Source of the DNA: Streptomyces sp. SirexAA-E
GTDB taxonomy: Bacteria > Actinomycetota > Actinomycetes > Streptomycetales > Streptomycetaceae
Direction of reading: 5' to 3'
DNA: 64,000 nt
NCBI RefSeq assembly: GCF_000177195.2
Contig: NC_015953.1
Span: 992,001 to 1,056,000 of the forward strand
The translations under genes were made by a program, and so were the position numbers. The notes under the pieces were generated by a model, which did no database searches, was not told where the DNA came from, and saw only the letters and a program-made list of their open reading frames with translations. This document shows, piece by piece, positions 9,375-19,627 of this stretch (position 1 is its first letter; the number at the start of each line of letters is the position of its first letter).

Positions 9375-10058
9375 TCAATGGCCGCAGGCCCAGGTGGCCC
9401 CGGCCGTGGCCGCGTCCGCCCGGGCGCGCAGCGCCCGGACCGCGTCGGCCGGGTCCTGCGCCCCGTACACCGCCGAGCCCGCCACGAAGACGTCCGCACC
9501 GGCCTCCGCGCACCGCTCGATGGTGGACGCCGAGACCCCGCCGTCGACCTGGAGCCACAGTTCGAGCCCGTGCTTGGAGATCAGCTCACGGGTGCGGCGG
9601 ATCTTCGGCAGCATGATGTCGAGGAACGCCTGGCCCCCGAACCCCGGCTCCACCGTCATGATCAGCAGCATGTCGAGCTCGGGGAGCAGGTCCTCGTAGG
9701 GCTCGACGGGCGTCGCGGGCTTGAGCGCCATCGAGGCGCGCGCCCCCTTCGCCCGGATCTCCCGCGCCAGCCGTACGGGCGCCGCCGCGGCCTCGACGTG
9801 GAAGGTGACGGAGCCCGCACCGGCCTCGACGTACTGCGGGGCCCAGCGGTCCGCGTCCTCGATCATCAGATGGCAGTCCAGCGGGGTGTCCGTCGCCTTG
9901 CTCAGCGCCTCCACCACCGGCACGCCGAGGGTCAGGTTGGGGACGAAGTGGTTGTCCATGACATCGACGTGCAGCCAGTCGGCTCCCTCGACGGCCTTCG
10001 CCTCCTCGGCGAGACGTGCGAAGTCGGCGGACAGGATGCTGGGGTTGATCTGCGCCAT
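9375..10058 (-). CDS. rpe: Ribulose-phosphate 3-epimerase
   Basis: TIM-barrel enzyme of 227 aa interconverting ribulose 5-phosphate and xylulose 5-phosphate in the pentose phosphate pathway. Family signatures are present in order: [12 protein letters not shown] near the N-terminus, [25 protein letters not shown] and the phosphate-binding VDGGVS/AGSAVYG region. ATG 10056-10058 starts the protein at [11 protein letters not shown], as in relatives. It belongs to the minus-strand series fmt-rsmB-rpe-sorC. Confidence 0.95.
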   Translation of the reverse strand: MAQINPSILSADFARLAEEAKAVEGADWLHVDVMDNHFVPNLTLGVPVVEALSKATDTPLDCHLMIEDADRWAPQYVEAGAGSVTFHVEAAAAPVRLAREIRAKGARASMALKPATPVEPYEDLLPELDMLLIMTVEPGFGGQAFLDIMLPKIRRTRELISKHGLELWLQVDGGVSASTIERCAEAGADVFVAGSAVYGAQDPADAVRALRARADAATAGATWACGH

Positions 10059-10179
10059 GGACCAAGCCTGCCATGCTCCGGCCCACTTCCCCGCCTCGGT
10101 GCGCCCCAAAGCCTCACGGGATCATTACGGTTCGCACAATTCCGGCTTTTCACCCTGCCCGCAGCGAGGTGTGCGGCGC

Positions 10180-11613
10180 TCAGGCCGTCCGGCGCAGCAG
10201 GGCCAGGTACATCGCGTCGGTGCCGTGCAGGTGCGGCCACAGCTGGATGTCGGGGCCGTCGCCCAGCGCCGGTACGCCCGGCAGCAGCGGGCGGGCGTCC
10301 ACCCACTCCGCCTCCGCGCTCGCACCGCCGCGTCCCTTGAGCACGTCCTCGACGACCACCCGGGTCTCCGCGAGGTGCGGGGAGCAGGTCGCGTAGCCGA
10401 CCACGCCGCCGACCCGGACGGCCTTCAACGCCTCGCGCAGCAGACCGCGTTGCAGGGGGGCGAAGCTCTCCAGGTCCTGCGGCCGGCGACGCCAGCGGGC
10501 TTCCGGCCGGCGGCGCAGCGCGCCGAGGCCCGAGCACGGGACGTCCATCAGGACCCGGTCGAAGGAGCCCGGCCGCCACGGCGGCCGGGTGCCGTCGGCG
10601 GTGATCACCTGGTGCGGGCCCGGGTTGCCGGCCAGCGCGCGCTCGACGAGGCGGGCGCGGTGCGGCTGCTTCTCGGCGGCCAGCAGGGTGGCGCCGCGTG
10701 CGGCGGCGAGCGCGCCCAGCAGGGCGGCCTTGCCCCCGGGGCCCGCGCAGCCGTCGAGCCAGCGGCTGTCGCGGCCCTCGACGGGCGCCTGGGCGAGGGC
10801 GGCCGCGACGAGCTGGCTGCCCTCGTCCTGCACCCCGGCCCGGCCCTCCTGGACGGCGGTCAGGGCGCCGGGCTCGCCGCCCTCGGCCATGCGTACGGCG
10901 TAGGGGGACCAGCGGCCCGCCAGCCCGCTCTCCTCACCGAGGGCCGCCAGCAGTTCGTCGGTGGTGGAGCGGCCCGGACGGGCGACCAGCGTCACCTCGG
11001 GGCGTTCGTTGTCGGCCTCCAGCAGGTCCTCGATCCCGGCCCGGCCGCCCCCCAGCGCGTCCCAGAGGGCGGAGACCACCCAGCGGGGGTGGGAGTGGAC
11101 GACGGAGAGGTGCTCCTCGGCGTCCTCGTCGTAGGCCGGGGCGACCCGCTCCAGCCAGCCGTCGAGGTCATGGGCCGAGACCTTGCGGAGCACCGCGTTG
11201 ACGAACTTCGCGCGCCCCTCCCCCAGCACGACCCGGGCGAGCTCGACGCTGGCGGACACGGCCGCGTGCGTCGGGATGCGGGTGCCGAGCAGTTGGTGCA
11301 CGCCCATCTCGATGACGTCCAGCACCGGGGGGTCGACCTCGCGCAGCGGCCGGTCGACGCAGGCGGCGACGATCGCGTCGTAGGTGCCCTGGCGGCGCAG
11401 GGTGCCGTAGACCAGCTCGGTGGCCAGCGCCGCGTCGCGGCCGTCGAAGTCGCCCTTGGCGCGCGCCTTCTTCAGCAGCGGCGGCAGGACGAGGTTGGCG
11501 TACGCGTCGCGTTCGTCGACGGCCCTGAGCGCTTCGAAGGCGAGGAACCGGACGGGGTCCTTCTCGGGGCGGCGGTGCTGCTTGGCCGGACGGCGACGCT
11601 GCTGGTCGTTCAC
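10180..11613 (-). CDS. rsmB: 16S rRNA (cytosine-967 C5)-methyltransferase
   Basis: RsmB/Sun-family protein of 477 aa with an N-terminal NusB-like RNA-binding domain (about residues 15-150) and a C-terminal Rossmann methyltransferase domain. The SAM site is DGCAGPGGKAA. Catalytic segments are DVPCSGLGALRRRPEA and ATCSPH, carrying the two cysteines typical of m5C enzymes. GTG 11611-11613 has GGAG 10 nt upstream. It follows fmt on the same strand, a common pairing with translation-initiation genes in bacteria. Confidence 0.93.
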   Translation of the reverse strand: MNDQQRRRPAKQHRRPEKDPVRFLAFEALRAVDERDAYANLVLPPLLKKARAKGDFDGRDAALATELVYGTLRRQGTYDAIVAACVDRPLREVDPPVLDVIEMGVHQLLGTRIPTHAAVSASVELARVVLGEGRAKFVNAVLRKVSAHDLDGWLERVAPAYDEDAEEHLSVVHSHPRWVVSALWDALGGGRAGIEDLLEADNERPEVTLVARPGRSTTDELLAALGEESGLAGRWSPYAVRMAEGGEPGALTAVQEGRAGVQDEGSQLVAAALAQAPVEGRDSRWLDGCAGPGGKAALLGALAAARGATLLAAEKQPHRARLVERALAGNPGPHQVITADGTRPPWRPGSFDRVLMDVPCSGLGALRRRPEARWRRRPQDLESFAPLQRGLLREALKAVRVGGVVGYATCSPHLAETRVVVEDVLKGRGGASAEAEWVDARPLLPGVPALGDGPDIQLWPHLHGTDAMYLALLRRTA

Positions 11614-11696
11614 GTGAAAGGTGCTCCGCTTGAGGGTGAGGGGACGATCGCCTCCAGCGTACGTCGGGCCGCCGCCGGGTCCGCGCCCGCGCCCGC

Positions 11697-12629
11697 TCAG
11701 GCCCCCAGCAGCTCCCCGTGGGCGATGCGCACACCGCGGGCCCAGTCGGCGGCGCGCATCGGCTTCTTGCCCTGCGGCTGGACCCAGAGGAGCTCGACGG
11801 CGTACGAGCCGGTGCCCACGTACACGTTGTTCTTGCCCGCGGACAGTTCGCCGGGGGCCAGGTCGGTGCGGTCGGGGACGGGGACGGCCTGGACCAGCTT
11901 GAGGCGCTCGCCGCGGAAGAGCGTCCAGGCCCCCGGTGCGGGGGTGCAGCCGCGTACGACGCGGTCGACCCGCAGCGCCGGCTCCGCCCACCGCACCTGG
12001 GCGTCCTCGACGGTGATCTTGGGGGCGAGGGTGATGCCCTCGGCGGGCTGCGGGACGGCGTGCAGGGTGCCGTCCTCGATGCCGTCCATGGTCGCCGCGA
12101 GCAGTCCGGCGCCCGCGAAGGCCAGCCGGGTGAGCAGGTCGCCGCTGGTGTCGGTGGGCCGGACCTCCTCGGTGAGGACGCCGTAGACGGGCCCGGAGTC
12201 CAGCCCCTCCTCGATCAGGAAGGTCGACGCCCCGGTCACCTCGTCGCCGGCCATCACCGAGTGCTGGACGGGGGCGGCGCCGCGCCAGGCGGGCAGCAGG
12301 GAGAAGTGCAGGTTGACCCAGCCGCGGGCGGGCACCTCCAGGGCGGACTTGGGCAGCAGCGCGCCGTAGGCGACGACCGGGCAGCAGTCCGGGGCGATCT
12401 CCCGCAGCCGGGCCAGGAAGTCCTCGTCGCGCGGCCTGGCCGGCTTGAGGATCTCGATACCGGCCTCCTCGGCCCGCTCGGCCACGGGGCTGGCGACCAG
12501 CCGGCGGCCGCGCCCGGCGGGAGCGTCGGGGCGGGTGACGACGGCCGCCACCTCGTGGCGCTCGGAGGCGATCAGGGCGTCCAGGGCGGGGACGGCGACC
12601 TCGGGGGTGCCTGCGAAGACCAGCTTCAT
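11697..12629 (-). CDS. fmt: Methionyl-tRNA formyltransferase
   Basis: Enzyme of 310 aa that formylates initiator Met-tRNA using 10-formyltetrahydrofolate. The N-terminal formyltransferase domain has the [15 protein letters not shown] signature with the catalytic Asn and His, and EEGLDSGP with the catalytic Asp. A C-terminal OB-like tRNA-binding domain follows. ATG 12627-12629 starts directly at [16 protein letters not shown]. It is the first gene of the series continuing to rsmB 83 nt downstream. Confidence 0.96.
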   Translation of the reverse strand: MKLVFAGTPEVAVPALDALIASERHEVAAVVTRPDAPAGRGRRLVASPVAERAEEAGIEILKPARPRDEDFLARLREIAPDCCPVVAYGALLPKSALEVPARGWVNLHFSLLPAWRGAAPVQHSVMAGDEVTGASTFLIEEGLDSGPVYGVLTEEVRPTDTSGDLLTRLAFAGAGLLAATMDGIEDGTLHAVPQPAEGITLAPKITVEDAQVRWAEPALRVDRVVRGCTPAPGAWTLFRGERLKLVQAVPVPDRTDLAPGELSAGKNNVYVGTGSYAVELLWVQPQGKKPMRAADWARGVRIAHGELLGA

Positions 12630-12861
12630 GGGTGGCGCACTGCCTCTCGGGGCGGGACGTACGGGCGAGCAGCGCACCAGTCTAAGCGCTGCCCCGTACG
12701 GCGGCGGGGGGCGTACGCACGCCCGTGCGCCCCGCGCATATGCGCATACGCCCCTGTTGCGTGACCCCGAGGCCAGGTGCGGCGTTGGTCAAGTGAGATT
12801 GACCGAAGCGGACCGTCGTACGCGGTCCGATCCCTTCAACGCCGGTTCGAGAGGCTTGTTC

Positions 12862-13416
12862 ATGGCCGACCACGCAACCCACGACGCCCAAGCGCGTGCA
12901 AGTCTGCACCTGTTGGTGCGGGACATCGAGCGGGTCCGGCGGCAGGTGGACGCGTTGCGCACGCTGACCGCGCAGCTGGGCAACGTCTACCGTCCGCGCC
13001 GCTCCGGCCCGTCCGCGGGCTTCGTCGTCTACGGGAGGGCCCCCGCCCCGACGGTCCGGCTCGCGCAGGAACTGCGGGACAGCGTGGAGACGCTGGTGAC
13101 GGCCGCGGTGGACTTCGACCGCTCGCTGGGCTTCTCGTGGGACGCGGTGGGCTCCGCCCTCGGCGTCACCAAGCAGGCGGTGCACCGCCGTTACGGTTCG
13201 CGCCGCACGACCGCGCAGTCGGCGGCGGGTGAGGCGGCGGAGACGGCGGCCCGCAAACAGCCCGCCCCGGCGGGCACTTCGGCCGCACTGCCCGTCGTGC
13301 CGGCGGCCCGCTCCATGCCGCCGCAGCCCTCTCCCGGACCGGCTTCCCCGACGGACCGTGCGGCACCTCGCGAGGAACTGCGGCCCGGTGCCTTCCCGGG
13401 CCCGCGCAACGGCTGA
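12862..13416 (+). CDS. Hypothetical protein with a helix-turn-helix-like segment
   Basis: Protein of 184 aa with no enzyme motifs. Residues 10-45 form a basic, probably helical stretch. Residues near 90-115 ([20 protein letters not shown]) look like a helix-turn-helix of the kind that tests for a short DNA element. The last 60 residues are Pro/Ala-rich and probably disordered. ATG 12862 has a weak upstream GAGAGG. The gene points away from fmt and converges on priA. It looks like the small actinomycete-specific protein commonly found between fmt and priA. A DNA-binding role is only a suggestion. Confidence 0.7.
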   Translation: MADHATHDAQARASLHLLVRDIERVRRQVDALRTLTAQLGNVYRPRRSGPSAGFVVYGRAPAPTVRLAQELRDSVETLVTAAVDFDRSLGFSWDAVGSALGVTKQAVHRRYGSRRTTAQSAAGEAAETAARKQPAPAGTSAALPVVPAARSMPPQPSPGPASPTDRAAPREELRPGAFPGPRNG

Positions 13417-13423
13417 CGGTACC

Positions 13424-13447
13424 GGGCTGCCCGCACCGGGGCAGCCC
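13424..13447. terminator. Short hairpin between converging genes
   Basis: A 9-bp perfect stem, GGGCTGCCC with its complement, and a 6-nt loop lie between the HTH-like gene and the end of priA, so it could serve both. Confidence 0.5.
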
Positions 13448-13475
13448 ACCGTGGTGCGCCCGGTCCTCGCCCCCC

Positions 13476-15620
13476 TCAGCCGATGTCCGGCGGATCGATC
13501 CTGATCCGCACCGGGTCGCCGCTCCCCCGGGCCGTACGCGCCGCCGACGCAGCCTTCAACGCGTGCGCGAGCGCCGCTCCGCGCCCCGGCGGCACCCTGA
13601 TCAGTGCCCGCTCCCAGACCTCGCCCGGCGGGGCGTCCCCCGGCCTGCGGGGCCGCCCGGCCGCCGTCGCGGGCACCGGTACGGGCCCGAGGACCTCGGC
13701 CTGTGCCGGCAGCTCCGCCGTGGCCAGGAACGCGGCGAGCGCTTCGGGCGGGCCCGTCACCGACGCCATCCGTGACACCGGCGGGAAGCCGAGCTCGGCC
13801 CGTTCGGCGAGCTCACGGCGGGCGTGGCCCACCGGGTCCCAGCGCACCAGCGCCTGCACGGGCCGCAGGGTCGGCTCGGCGACGACCACCACCGTGCCTC
13901 CCTCGGACCGGCCGCGCACCAGGGCGGCCGCCGCCGTCCAGCGCCGCAGCGCCTCCTCCCCCGCCCGCAGGTCGGGGCGGCCCACCATCGCCCAGCCGTC
14001 CAGCAGCAGCGCAGCCGCGTAGCCCCCTTCGGCCACCGGCTCGGCCCCGGGTGTGCTGACGACCAGCGCGGGCTGGTCCGGTACGGAATCGAGCACATGG
14101 TCGCGGCCCGACGTCCGCACGGGAACGGCCGGGAACGCCCGCCCCAGCTCCTCCGCGGTCCTGCGGGCGCCGACGATCTGCGCCCGCAGCCGCACGCCAC
14201 CGCAGGCTCCGCACCGCCAGGCCGTCTCGGCCCTCCCGCACCACGCGCAGTCGAGGTCCTGCCGGTCGGTGGCCTGCAAGGGGCCCGCGCAGTGCCGGCA
14301 CCGCGCGGGTTCGCGGCAGCGCTCGCAGGCCAGCCGGGGCGCGTAACCGCGGCGCGGCACCTGGACGAGCACCGGGCCGCCGCGCAGCCCGTCCCGGACG
14401 GTCTGCCAGGCCAGGCTGGGCAGCCGCGCCGAACGCGCCGCCCCGTCGCGCGCCAGCTCGCCGTCGTCGACCGTACGCACGAGGGGTGCTGCTGACCGCA
14501 GCCGCTCCCGTTCCGCACGCAGCGGCAGCGCCCAGCCGCTCTCGACCAACTGGGCGGCCTCCACCGTGCAGTTGATCCCGCCCAGCAGGAATCCGCACCG
14601 GCCGTGCGCCGCCCGCAGCTCCAGTACCTCCCGGACGTGCGGGAAGGGGGCGTTGTCGTCGCTGTGGCTGGAGTCGCCGTCGTCCCAGACGGCCACCAGT
14701 CCCGGATCGGCCACGGGGGCGAACATCGCGGCCCGGGTCCCGACCACCGCGCGCACGGACCCGCGCCGGACCGCGAGCCACTGCCCGTACCGCTTCTCGG
14801 GCCCGGAGTCGGCGGTGAGCAGCGCGTGGTGCCCCTTGCCCAGCAGCGCGGTGAGCGCCGCGTCCACCCGCCCCGCCGCCCGGCCGTCCGGTACGACGAC
14901 GAGCGCGCCCCTGCCCGACGCCAGGGTCGCGGCGACGGCCCGGGCGATCTCCTCGGGCCAGTGCGGGCCGGGCAGCGCGGTCCACACGGCCCGGGGCGCC
15001 CCGCCCTCGGCCAGCGCCCGCAGGAAGCCGGGTCCCTGGGTGTACCGCTCCCAGGTCCCGGGCGAGGGGACGGGCGGCGGCGGCAGGGGCGCGGGCGAGG
15101 CCTTGGACTCGGCCCTGCCGTTCCTCGGGGGCACGGCGAGCTGGAGCACGTCGGCGAGGCTGCCCGCGTAGCGGTCGGCGACGGCACGGCAGAGGGCGAG
15201 CAGCTCGGGCCCGAGCACCGGCTCGGGCGAGACGACGTAGGCCAGGGCCGCGAGGGCGCCCTGGTAGTCGGAGGAGGCGCGCCGCTCGACGAGGAACCCG
15301 TCGATGAGCCCGCCGCCCTCGCGCCGTCCGCCGCGCACCTGCCGCCCGCCGGCGCCGAACCGCACCCGGACGCGGACGCCGGGCTGTGCGTCGGCGTCGA
15401 GCTCCTCGGGGACGGCGTAGTCGAAGTACTGGTCGAGGTGGAGCGCGCCCTTGTTGACCAGGACGCGGGCGACGGGCAGCTCCTCGGCGAGCGCGGCGCC
15501 CCGCCAGGTCCGGGGCTTCGCGCGGGGCACCTTGGCCCGGCGTACGGTCTCCCGGATCAGCGCAAGCTGCTCCGGTGCCCCGGCGTCGGGCTCCTCGGAC
15601 CGCTCGTTGTCGCTGCTCAC
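13476..15620 (-). CDS. priA: PriA-like primosomal protein N' without helicase motifs
   Basis: Protein of 714 aa with the PriA architecture. The 3'-DNA-binding N-terminal domain includes LHLDQYFDYAVPEEL. The zinc region keeps paired cysteines (CERCREPARCRHC, CAWC, RCGAC). A C-terminal domain follows. The ATPase motifs are degenerate: where E. coli PriA has a GxTGSGKT P-loop this protein reads ALPGPHWPEEIAR, and where it has DEEH it reads WDDGDSSH. Loss of the ATP site is typical of actinobacterial PriA, so a structural replication-restart role is more likely than helicase activity. GTG 15618-15620 has GGAAGG at good spacing. Confidence 0.9.
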   Translation of the reverse strand: MSSDNERSEEPDAGAPEQLALIRETVRRAKVPRAKPRTWRGAALAEELPVARVLVNKGALHLDQYFDYAVPEELDADAQPGVRVRVRFGAGGRQVRGGRREGGGLIDGFLVERRASSDYQGALAALAYVVSPEPVLGPELLALCRAVADRYAGSLADVLQLAVPPRNGRAESKASPAPLPPPPVPSPGTWERYTQGPGFLRALAEGGAPRAVWTALPGPHWPEEIARAVAATLASGRGALVVVPDGRAAGRVDAALTALLGKGHHALLTADSGPEKRYGQWLAVRRGSVRAVVGTRAAMFAPVADPGLVAVWDDGDSSHSDDNAPFPHVREVLELRAAHGRCGFLLGGINCTVEAAQLVESGWALPLRAERERLRSAAPLVRTVDDGELARDGAARSARLPSLAWQTVRDGLRGGPVLVQVPRRGYAPRLACERCREPARCRHCAGPLQATDRQDLDCAWCGRAETAWRCGACGGVRLRAQIVGARRTAEELGRAFPAVPVRTSGRDHVLDSVPDQPALVVSTPGAEPVAEGGYAAALLLDGWAMVGRPDLRAGEEALRRWTAAAALVRGRSEGGTVVVVAEPTLRPVQALVRWDPVGHARRELAERAELGFPPVSRMASVTGPPEALAAFLATAELPAQAEVLGPVPVPATAAGRPRRPGDAPPGEVWERALIRVPPGRGAALAHALKAASAARTARGSGDPVRIRIDPPDIG

Positions 15621-15688
15621 AGCCACCTTCCTACCAGACCCCACTGACAGCGGCGGGGCCCGGCCGGGCCCGCGGCGCCCCGCACGCA

Positions 15689-15727
15689 CCGGGGCCCGGG
15701 CACCGTCGTGCGGTGTCCGGGCCCCGG
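15689..15727 (-). terminator. Terminator downstream of metK
   Basis: A 17-bp GC-rich stem with one G-T pair and a TCGTG loop lies 26 nt after the metK stop, in the priA-metK gap. Confidence 0.75.
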
Positions 15728-15752
15728 CGTACGTGACGGCGGCGGCGGGACC

Positions 15753-16961
15753 TCAGAGCCCTGCGGCCGTGCGCAGCGCGTCCACCCGGTCGGTGCGCTC
15801 CCAGGTGAAGTCGGGGAGCTCCCGGCCGAAGTGGCCGTAGGCCGCGGTCTGGGCGTAGATCGGGCGCAGCAGGTCGAGGTCGCGGATGATCGCGGCCGGG
15901 CGCAGGTCGAAGACCTCGCCGATCGCGTGCTCGATCTTCTCCGTGTCGACCGCGGCGGTGCCGAAGGTCTCGACGAACAGGCCCACCGGCTCGGCCTTGC
16001 CGATCGCGTAGGCGACCTGGACCTCGCAGCGGGCGGCGAGCCCGGCGGCGACGACGTTCTTGGCGACCCAGCGCATGGCGTAGGCGGCCGAGCGGTCGAC
16101 CTTGGACGGGTCCTTGCCGGAGAAGGCACCGCCGCCGTGGCGGGCCATGCCCCCGTAGGTGTCGATGATGATCTTGCGGCCGGTCAGGCCGGCGTCGCCC
16201 ATCGGGCCGCCGATCTCGAAGCGGCCCGTCGGGTTCACCAGGAGGCGGTAGCCCTCGGTGTCGAGCTTGATGCCGTCCTCGACGAGCTGGTTCAGGACGT
16301 GCTCGACGACGAACTCGCGGATGTCGGGCGCGAGGAGCGAGTCCAGGTCGATGTCGGACGCGTGCTGCGAGGAGACCACGACCGTGTCCAGGCGGAGCGC
16401 CTTGTCGCCGTCGTACTCGATGGTGACCTGGGTCTTGCCGTCGGGCCGCAGGTAGGGGATGGTGCCGTTCTTGCGGACCTCGGAGAGGCGGCGCGAGAGC
16501 CGGTGCGCCAGGTGGATCGGCAGCGGCATCAGCTCGGGCGTCTCGTCGCAGGCGTAGCCGAACATCAGCCCCTGGTCGCCCGCGCCCTGCTTGTCGAGCT
16601 CGTCCTCGTCGCCCTCGACGCGCTTCTCGTAGGCGGTGTCGACGCCCTGCGCGATGTCCGGGGACTGCGCCCCGATGGACACCGAGACACCACAGGAAGC
16701 TCCGTCGAAGCCCTTCTTGGAGGAGTCGTAGCCGATCTCGAGCACCTTGCTGCGCACGAGGTTGGGGATGTCGGCGTAGGCCTTGGTCGTGACCTCACCC
16801 GCGACATGCACCAGACCGGTGGTGATCAGGGTCTCGACGGCGACGCGCGAGGAGGGGTCCTCGCGCAGGAGCGCGTCGAGAATCGTGTCGCTGATCTGGT
16901 CAGCGATCTTGTCGGGGTGGCCCTCGGTGACGGATTCCGAGGTGAAGAGACGGCGGGACAC
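15753..16961 (-). CDS. metK: S-adenosylmethionine synthetase
   Basis: Enzyme of 402 aa making SAM from methionine and ATP. Signatures in order: [17 protein letters not shown] at the N-terminus, [13 protein letters not shown] (ATP-binding hexapeptide region), and [16 protein letters not shown] (phosphate-binding). GTG 16959-16961 starts at [10 protein letters not shown] and has AGGGAG close upstream; the open frame before it is poorly conserved in character. It lies between coaBC and priA on the same strand with its own downstream terminator. I saw no SAM riboswitch in the 237 nt upstream. Confidence 0.96.
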   Translation of the reverse strand: MSRRLFTSESVTEGHPDKIADQISDTILDALLREDPSSRVAVETLITTGLVHVAGEVTTKAYADIPNLVRSKVLEIGYDSSKKGFDGASCGVSVSIGAQSPDIAQGVDTAYEKRVEGDEDELDKQGAGDQGLMFGYACDETPELMPLPIHLAHRLSRRLSEVRKNGTIPYLRPDGKTQVTIEYDGDKALRLDTVVVSSQHASDIDLDSLLAPDIREFVVEHVLNQLVEDGIKLDTEGYRLLVNPTGRFEIGGPMGDAGLTGRKIIIDTYGGMARHGGGAFSGKDPSKVDRSAAYAMRWVAKNVVAAGLAARCEVQVAYAIGKAEPVGLFVETFGTAAVDTEKIEHAIGEVFDLRPAAIIRDLDLLRPIYAQTAAYGHFGRELPDFTWERTDRVDALRTAAGL

Positions 16962-17198
16962 ATCGCTCCCTGGGGTTGCAGCGGCTGCTGGCTGATCATG
17001 GGTGGACGGCCGGGAGCTGCGCCCGGCACGTCCGTCGACCAGTTTATCGGTCGCTTCCGGCGGATGGGTCACGTGTCTCGCCCCTTGGGAGCCCTGTGAC
17101 CTGCGGCACTGTTGACTGCGGTACGACAATCACTCCTTCCGGGCGCGGTGACACGTGCTGGTTCAGGCTTCTGCCCGCCGGAGCGGCGCATAGGCAAT

Positions 17199-18401
17199 CT
17201 AGCCCAACCGGGCCGTCACGAGGTCCCAGACCACGTCGGCGAGTGCTTCCTTCGGCCCGTACGGCACCGGCGTCTCGGAGCCGTCGGCGCCGAGCACGAC
17301 CGCCTCGTTCTCCTCGGAGCCGAACGTCTTGCGCTCACCGACCTCGTTGACGACCAGCAGGTCGCAGCCCTTGCGGCGCAGCTTGGCCCGGCCGTTGGCG
17401 AGGACGTCGTCGGTCTCGGCGGCGAATCCGACGACGAGCTGTCCCGGGCGGGCCCGCTCGCCGGCCACCTCGGCGAGGATGTCGGGGTTGCGGACCAGCG
17501 CGACGGGGGCGGGCTCCTGGCCGTCCTTCTTCTTGATCTTGCCGGTGGCGTACGCGGCGGGCCGGAAGTCGGCGACCGCCGCCGCCATCACCACGACGTC
17601 CGCGTCGGCCGCCGCCTTCAGCACGGCCTCGCGCAGCTGGACGGCCGTCCCGGCACGCAGGACGTCGGCGCCGGCCGGGTCGGGCAGCCCGGTGTTCGCC
17701 TCGACCAGGGTCACCCGGGCCCCCCGGGCGACGGCGGTGCGCGCCAGGGCGTAGCCCTGCTTGCCCGAGGAGCGGTTGCCGAGGTAGCGGACCGGGTCCA
17801 GGGGCTCCCGGGTGCCGCCGGCGCTGACGACGACATGACGGCCGGCCAGGTCACGCTCGGCGGGCCCGCGGTCCAGGACACGGCGGCAGACCTCGAAGAT
17901 CTCCCCGGGGTCGGGCAGCCGCCCCTTGCCGGTGTCCACGCCGGTGAGCCGGCCGACGGCCGGCTCGATGACGACGGCGCCGCGCCGGCGCAGCGTCGCG
18001 ACGTTCTCCTGGGTGGCGGGGTGCTCCCACATCTCCGTGTGCATGGCCGGTGCGAAGACGACCGGACAGCGGGCGGTGAGCAGGGTGTTGGTGAGCAGGT
18101 CGTCGGCGAGGCCGTGGGCGGCCTTGGCGAGCATGTCGGCGGTGGCCGGGGCGACCACCACGAGGTCGGCACCCTGGCCGATCCGGACGTGCGGCACCTC
18201 GTGCACGCCGTCCCACACCTCGGTCGAGACGGGGTGGCCGGAGAGCGCCGACCAGGTGGCGGCCCCCACGAAGTTCAGGGCCGACGCGGTCGGTACGACC
18301 CGCACGTCGTGGCCCGACTCGGTCAGCCTGCGCAGCAGCTCGCACGCCTTGTAGGCGGCGATGCCCCCGCTGACCCCCAGGACGACCTTCGGCTTCTCCA
18401 C
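17199..18401 (-). CDS. coaBC: Bifunctional phosphopantothenoylcysteine decarboxylase/synthetase
   Basis: Enzyme of 400 aa catalysing two coenzyme A steps. The N-terminal CoaC flavoprotein domain (about 1-190) shows LGVSGGIAAYKA, VVAPATADMLAK with the active-site region, and FAPAMHTEMW. The C-terminal CoaB domain (about 190-400) has VVSAGGTREPLDPVR for nucleotide binding and the AAAVADFRP loop. GTG 18399-18401 follows GGGGAGA and starts directly at the flavin domain. A terminator separates it from rpoZ, so it probably has its own promoter. Confidence 0.95.
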   Translation of the reverse strand: MEKPKVVLGVSGGIAAYKACELLRRLTESGHDVRVVPTASALNFVGAATWSALSGHPVSTEVWDGVHEVPHVRIGQGADLVVVAPATADMLAKAAHGLADDLLTNTLLTARCPVVFAPAMHTEMWEHPATQENVATLRRRGAVVIEPAVGRLTGVDTGKGRLPDPGEIFEVCRRVLDRGPAERDLAGRHVVVSAGGTREPLDPVRYLGNRSSGKQGYALARTAVARGARVTLVEANTGLPDPAGADVLRAGTAVQLREAVLKAAADADVVVMAAAVADFRPAAYATGKIKKKDGQEPAPVALVRNPDILAEVAGERARPGQLVVGFAAETDDVLANGRAKLRRKGCDLLVVNEVGERKTFGSEENEAVVLGADGSETPVPYGPKEALADVVWDLVTARLG

Positions 18402-18520
18402 TGCGTCTCCCCGCACTCGTGTCTCCGTGCACCCGGCCGGTGCGCTGCGGCACCGTGGCGTACGCGCTCCATGCTGCCTCACCGCACGGCACGAGCCGCG
18501 GCGGCCCCGGCTCCGGACAC

Positions 18521-18558
18521 ACCCCAGGCCCGGCGGTTCGGGCCGCCGGGCCTGGGGT
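18521..18558 (-). terminator. Terminator downstream of rpoZ
   Basis: A 16-bp perfect stem (arms 18521-18536 and 18543-18558) with a TTCGGG loop lies 38 nt beyond the rpoZ stop. It isolates gmk-rpoZ from coaBC. Confidence 0.88.
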
Positions 18559-18596
18559 GAAGGTGCGTTCCCCGCTGGTGCGGGACGTGGTTCCCG

Positions 18597-18869
18597 CTAC
18601 TGCGCCGGGCCCTCGATGGCCTCGGAGGTGAGCAGGCCCGCGTTGATCTCGCGGAGCGCGATCGAGAGCGGCTTCTCGTGCACGTGGGTGTCGACGAGCG
18701 GACCGACGTACTCGAGGAGGCCTTCGCCGAGCTGCGAGTAGTACGCGTTGATCTGGCGCGCGCGCTTGGCGGCGTAGATCACGAGGCTGTACTTCGAGTC
18801 GGTGGCCTCGAGGAGCTCATCAATCGGCGGGTTGATGATGCCCTCGGGCGTGGTGATGGAAGAGGACAC
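18597..18869 (-). CDS. rpoZ: DNA-directed RNA polymerase omega subunit
   Basis: Protein of 90 aa, the length known for Streptomyces omega. It assists assembly of RNA polymerase by clamping the beta-prime subunit. The conserved core includes [27 protein letters not shown] and [13 protein letters not shown] 18867-18869 has GGAAGG 8 nt upstream. An in-frame upstream start at 18899 exists but lacks a ribosome site. It lies 102 nt downstream of gmk, the usual bacterial pairing. Confidence 0.95.
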   Translation of the reverse strand: MSSSITTPEGIINPPIDELLEATDSKYSLVIYAAKRARQINAYYSQLGEGLLEYVGPLVDTHVHEKPLSIALREINAGLLTSEAIEGPAQ

Positions 18870-18971
18870 TCTCTGCCTTCCGAAGGGGATAGAGATCAAA
18901 GAGATCTTTGATCATGCTGGTTCCGCAGTGGTGCTGCTCTGCGTCCGCGGCCGTCGACTCGGGGGGTGAGC

Positions 18972-19589
18972 TCAGTCGTCGGTGCCGGGGAGGCCGGAAG
19001 CCTGCAGCATCAACGTTAGCAGCTCGCGTGCCACGTCCTCGACGGAGGTGTTGACCAGCGTGGTGTCGAACTCGGCCTCGGCGGCCAGCTCGACCCTCGC
19101 GGCCGTGAGCCGGCGCTCGATCACGTCGGGCGCCTCGGTGCCCCGGCCGGTGAGCCGGCGCACCAGCTCCTCCCAGGTCGGCGGCGCCAGGAAGACCAGC
19201 TGCGCCTCGGGCATCGACTGGCGTACCAGCCGGGCGCCCTGGAGGTCGATCTCCAGCAGCACCGGCTCGCCCGCCTCCAGGCGGTCGAGCACGGCCCGGC
19301 GCGGCGTGCCGTACCGGTTGCCCGCGAACTCGGCCCACTCCAGCAGCTCGCCGTTGGCGATCAGCTTGTCGAACTCCTCGTCGTCCACGAAGAAGTAGTG
19401 GACGCCGTTGCGTTCGCCGGGCCGGGGCTTGCGGGTCGTGGCCGACACCGAGAGCCAGACCTCGGGGTGAACCTTGCGCATATGGGCGACGACCGTGCTC
19501 TTGCCGACCCCCGAGGGGCCGGAGAGCACGGTCAGCCGCGGACGTACGTCCGGGGGTACGGGGGACGTCCCCCGGGATGTTGCAGCCAT
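18972..19589 (-). CDS. gmk: Guanylate kinase
   Basis: Enzyme of 205 aa phosphorylating GMP to GDP. The P-loop GPSGVGKST is at residues 24-32. The GMP-binding segment [19 protein letters not shown] and the LLEIDLQGA strand follow, in family order. The first 15 residues are a short non-conserved extension. It lies between sIHF and rpoZ on the minus strand, which groups nucleotide supply with transcription genes. Confidence 0.96.
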   Translation of the reverse strand: MAATSRGTSPVPPDVRPRLTVLSGPSGVGKSTVVAHMRKVHPEVWLSVSATTRKPRPGERNGVHYFFVDDEEFDKLIANGELLEWAEFAGNRYGTPRRAVLDRLEAGEPVLLEIDLQGARLVRQSMPEAQLVFLAPPTWEELVRRLTGRGTEAPDVIERRLTAARVELAAEAEFDTTLVNTSVEDVARELLTLMLQASGLPGTDD

Positions 19590-19627
19590 GGAGCGATTAT
19601 CCAGGTTCTCAGGAGTGCCTGAGAACG

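Noticed and set aside
9721..12186. Plus-strand open frame of about 820 codons opposite rpe, rsmB and fmt
   Set aside because: It crosses three well-supported genes on the other strand and its translation resembles no protein family.
16962..17198. Possible SAM riboswitch upstream of metK
   Set aside because: I could not find the conserved pseudoknot-type blocks of SAM-I or SAM-IV aptamers; only a normal ribosome site is clear.
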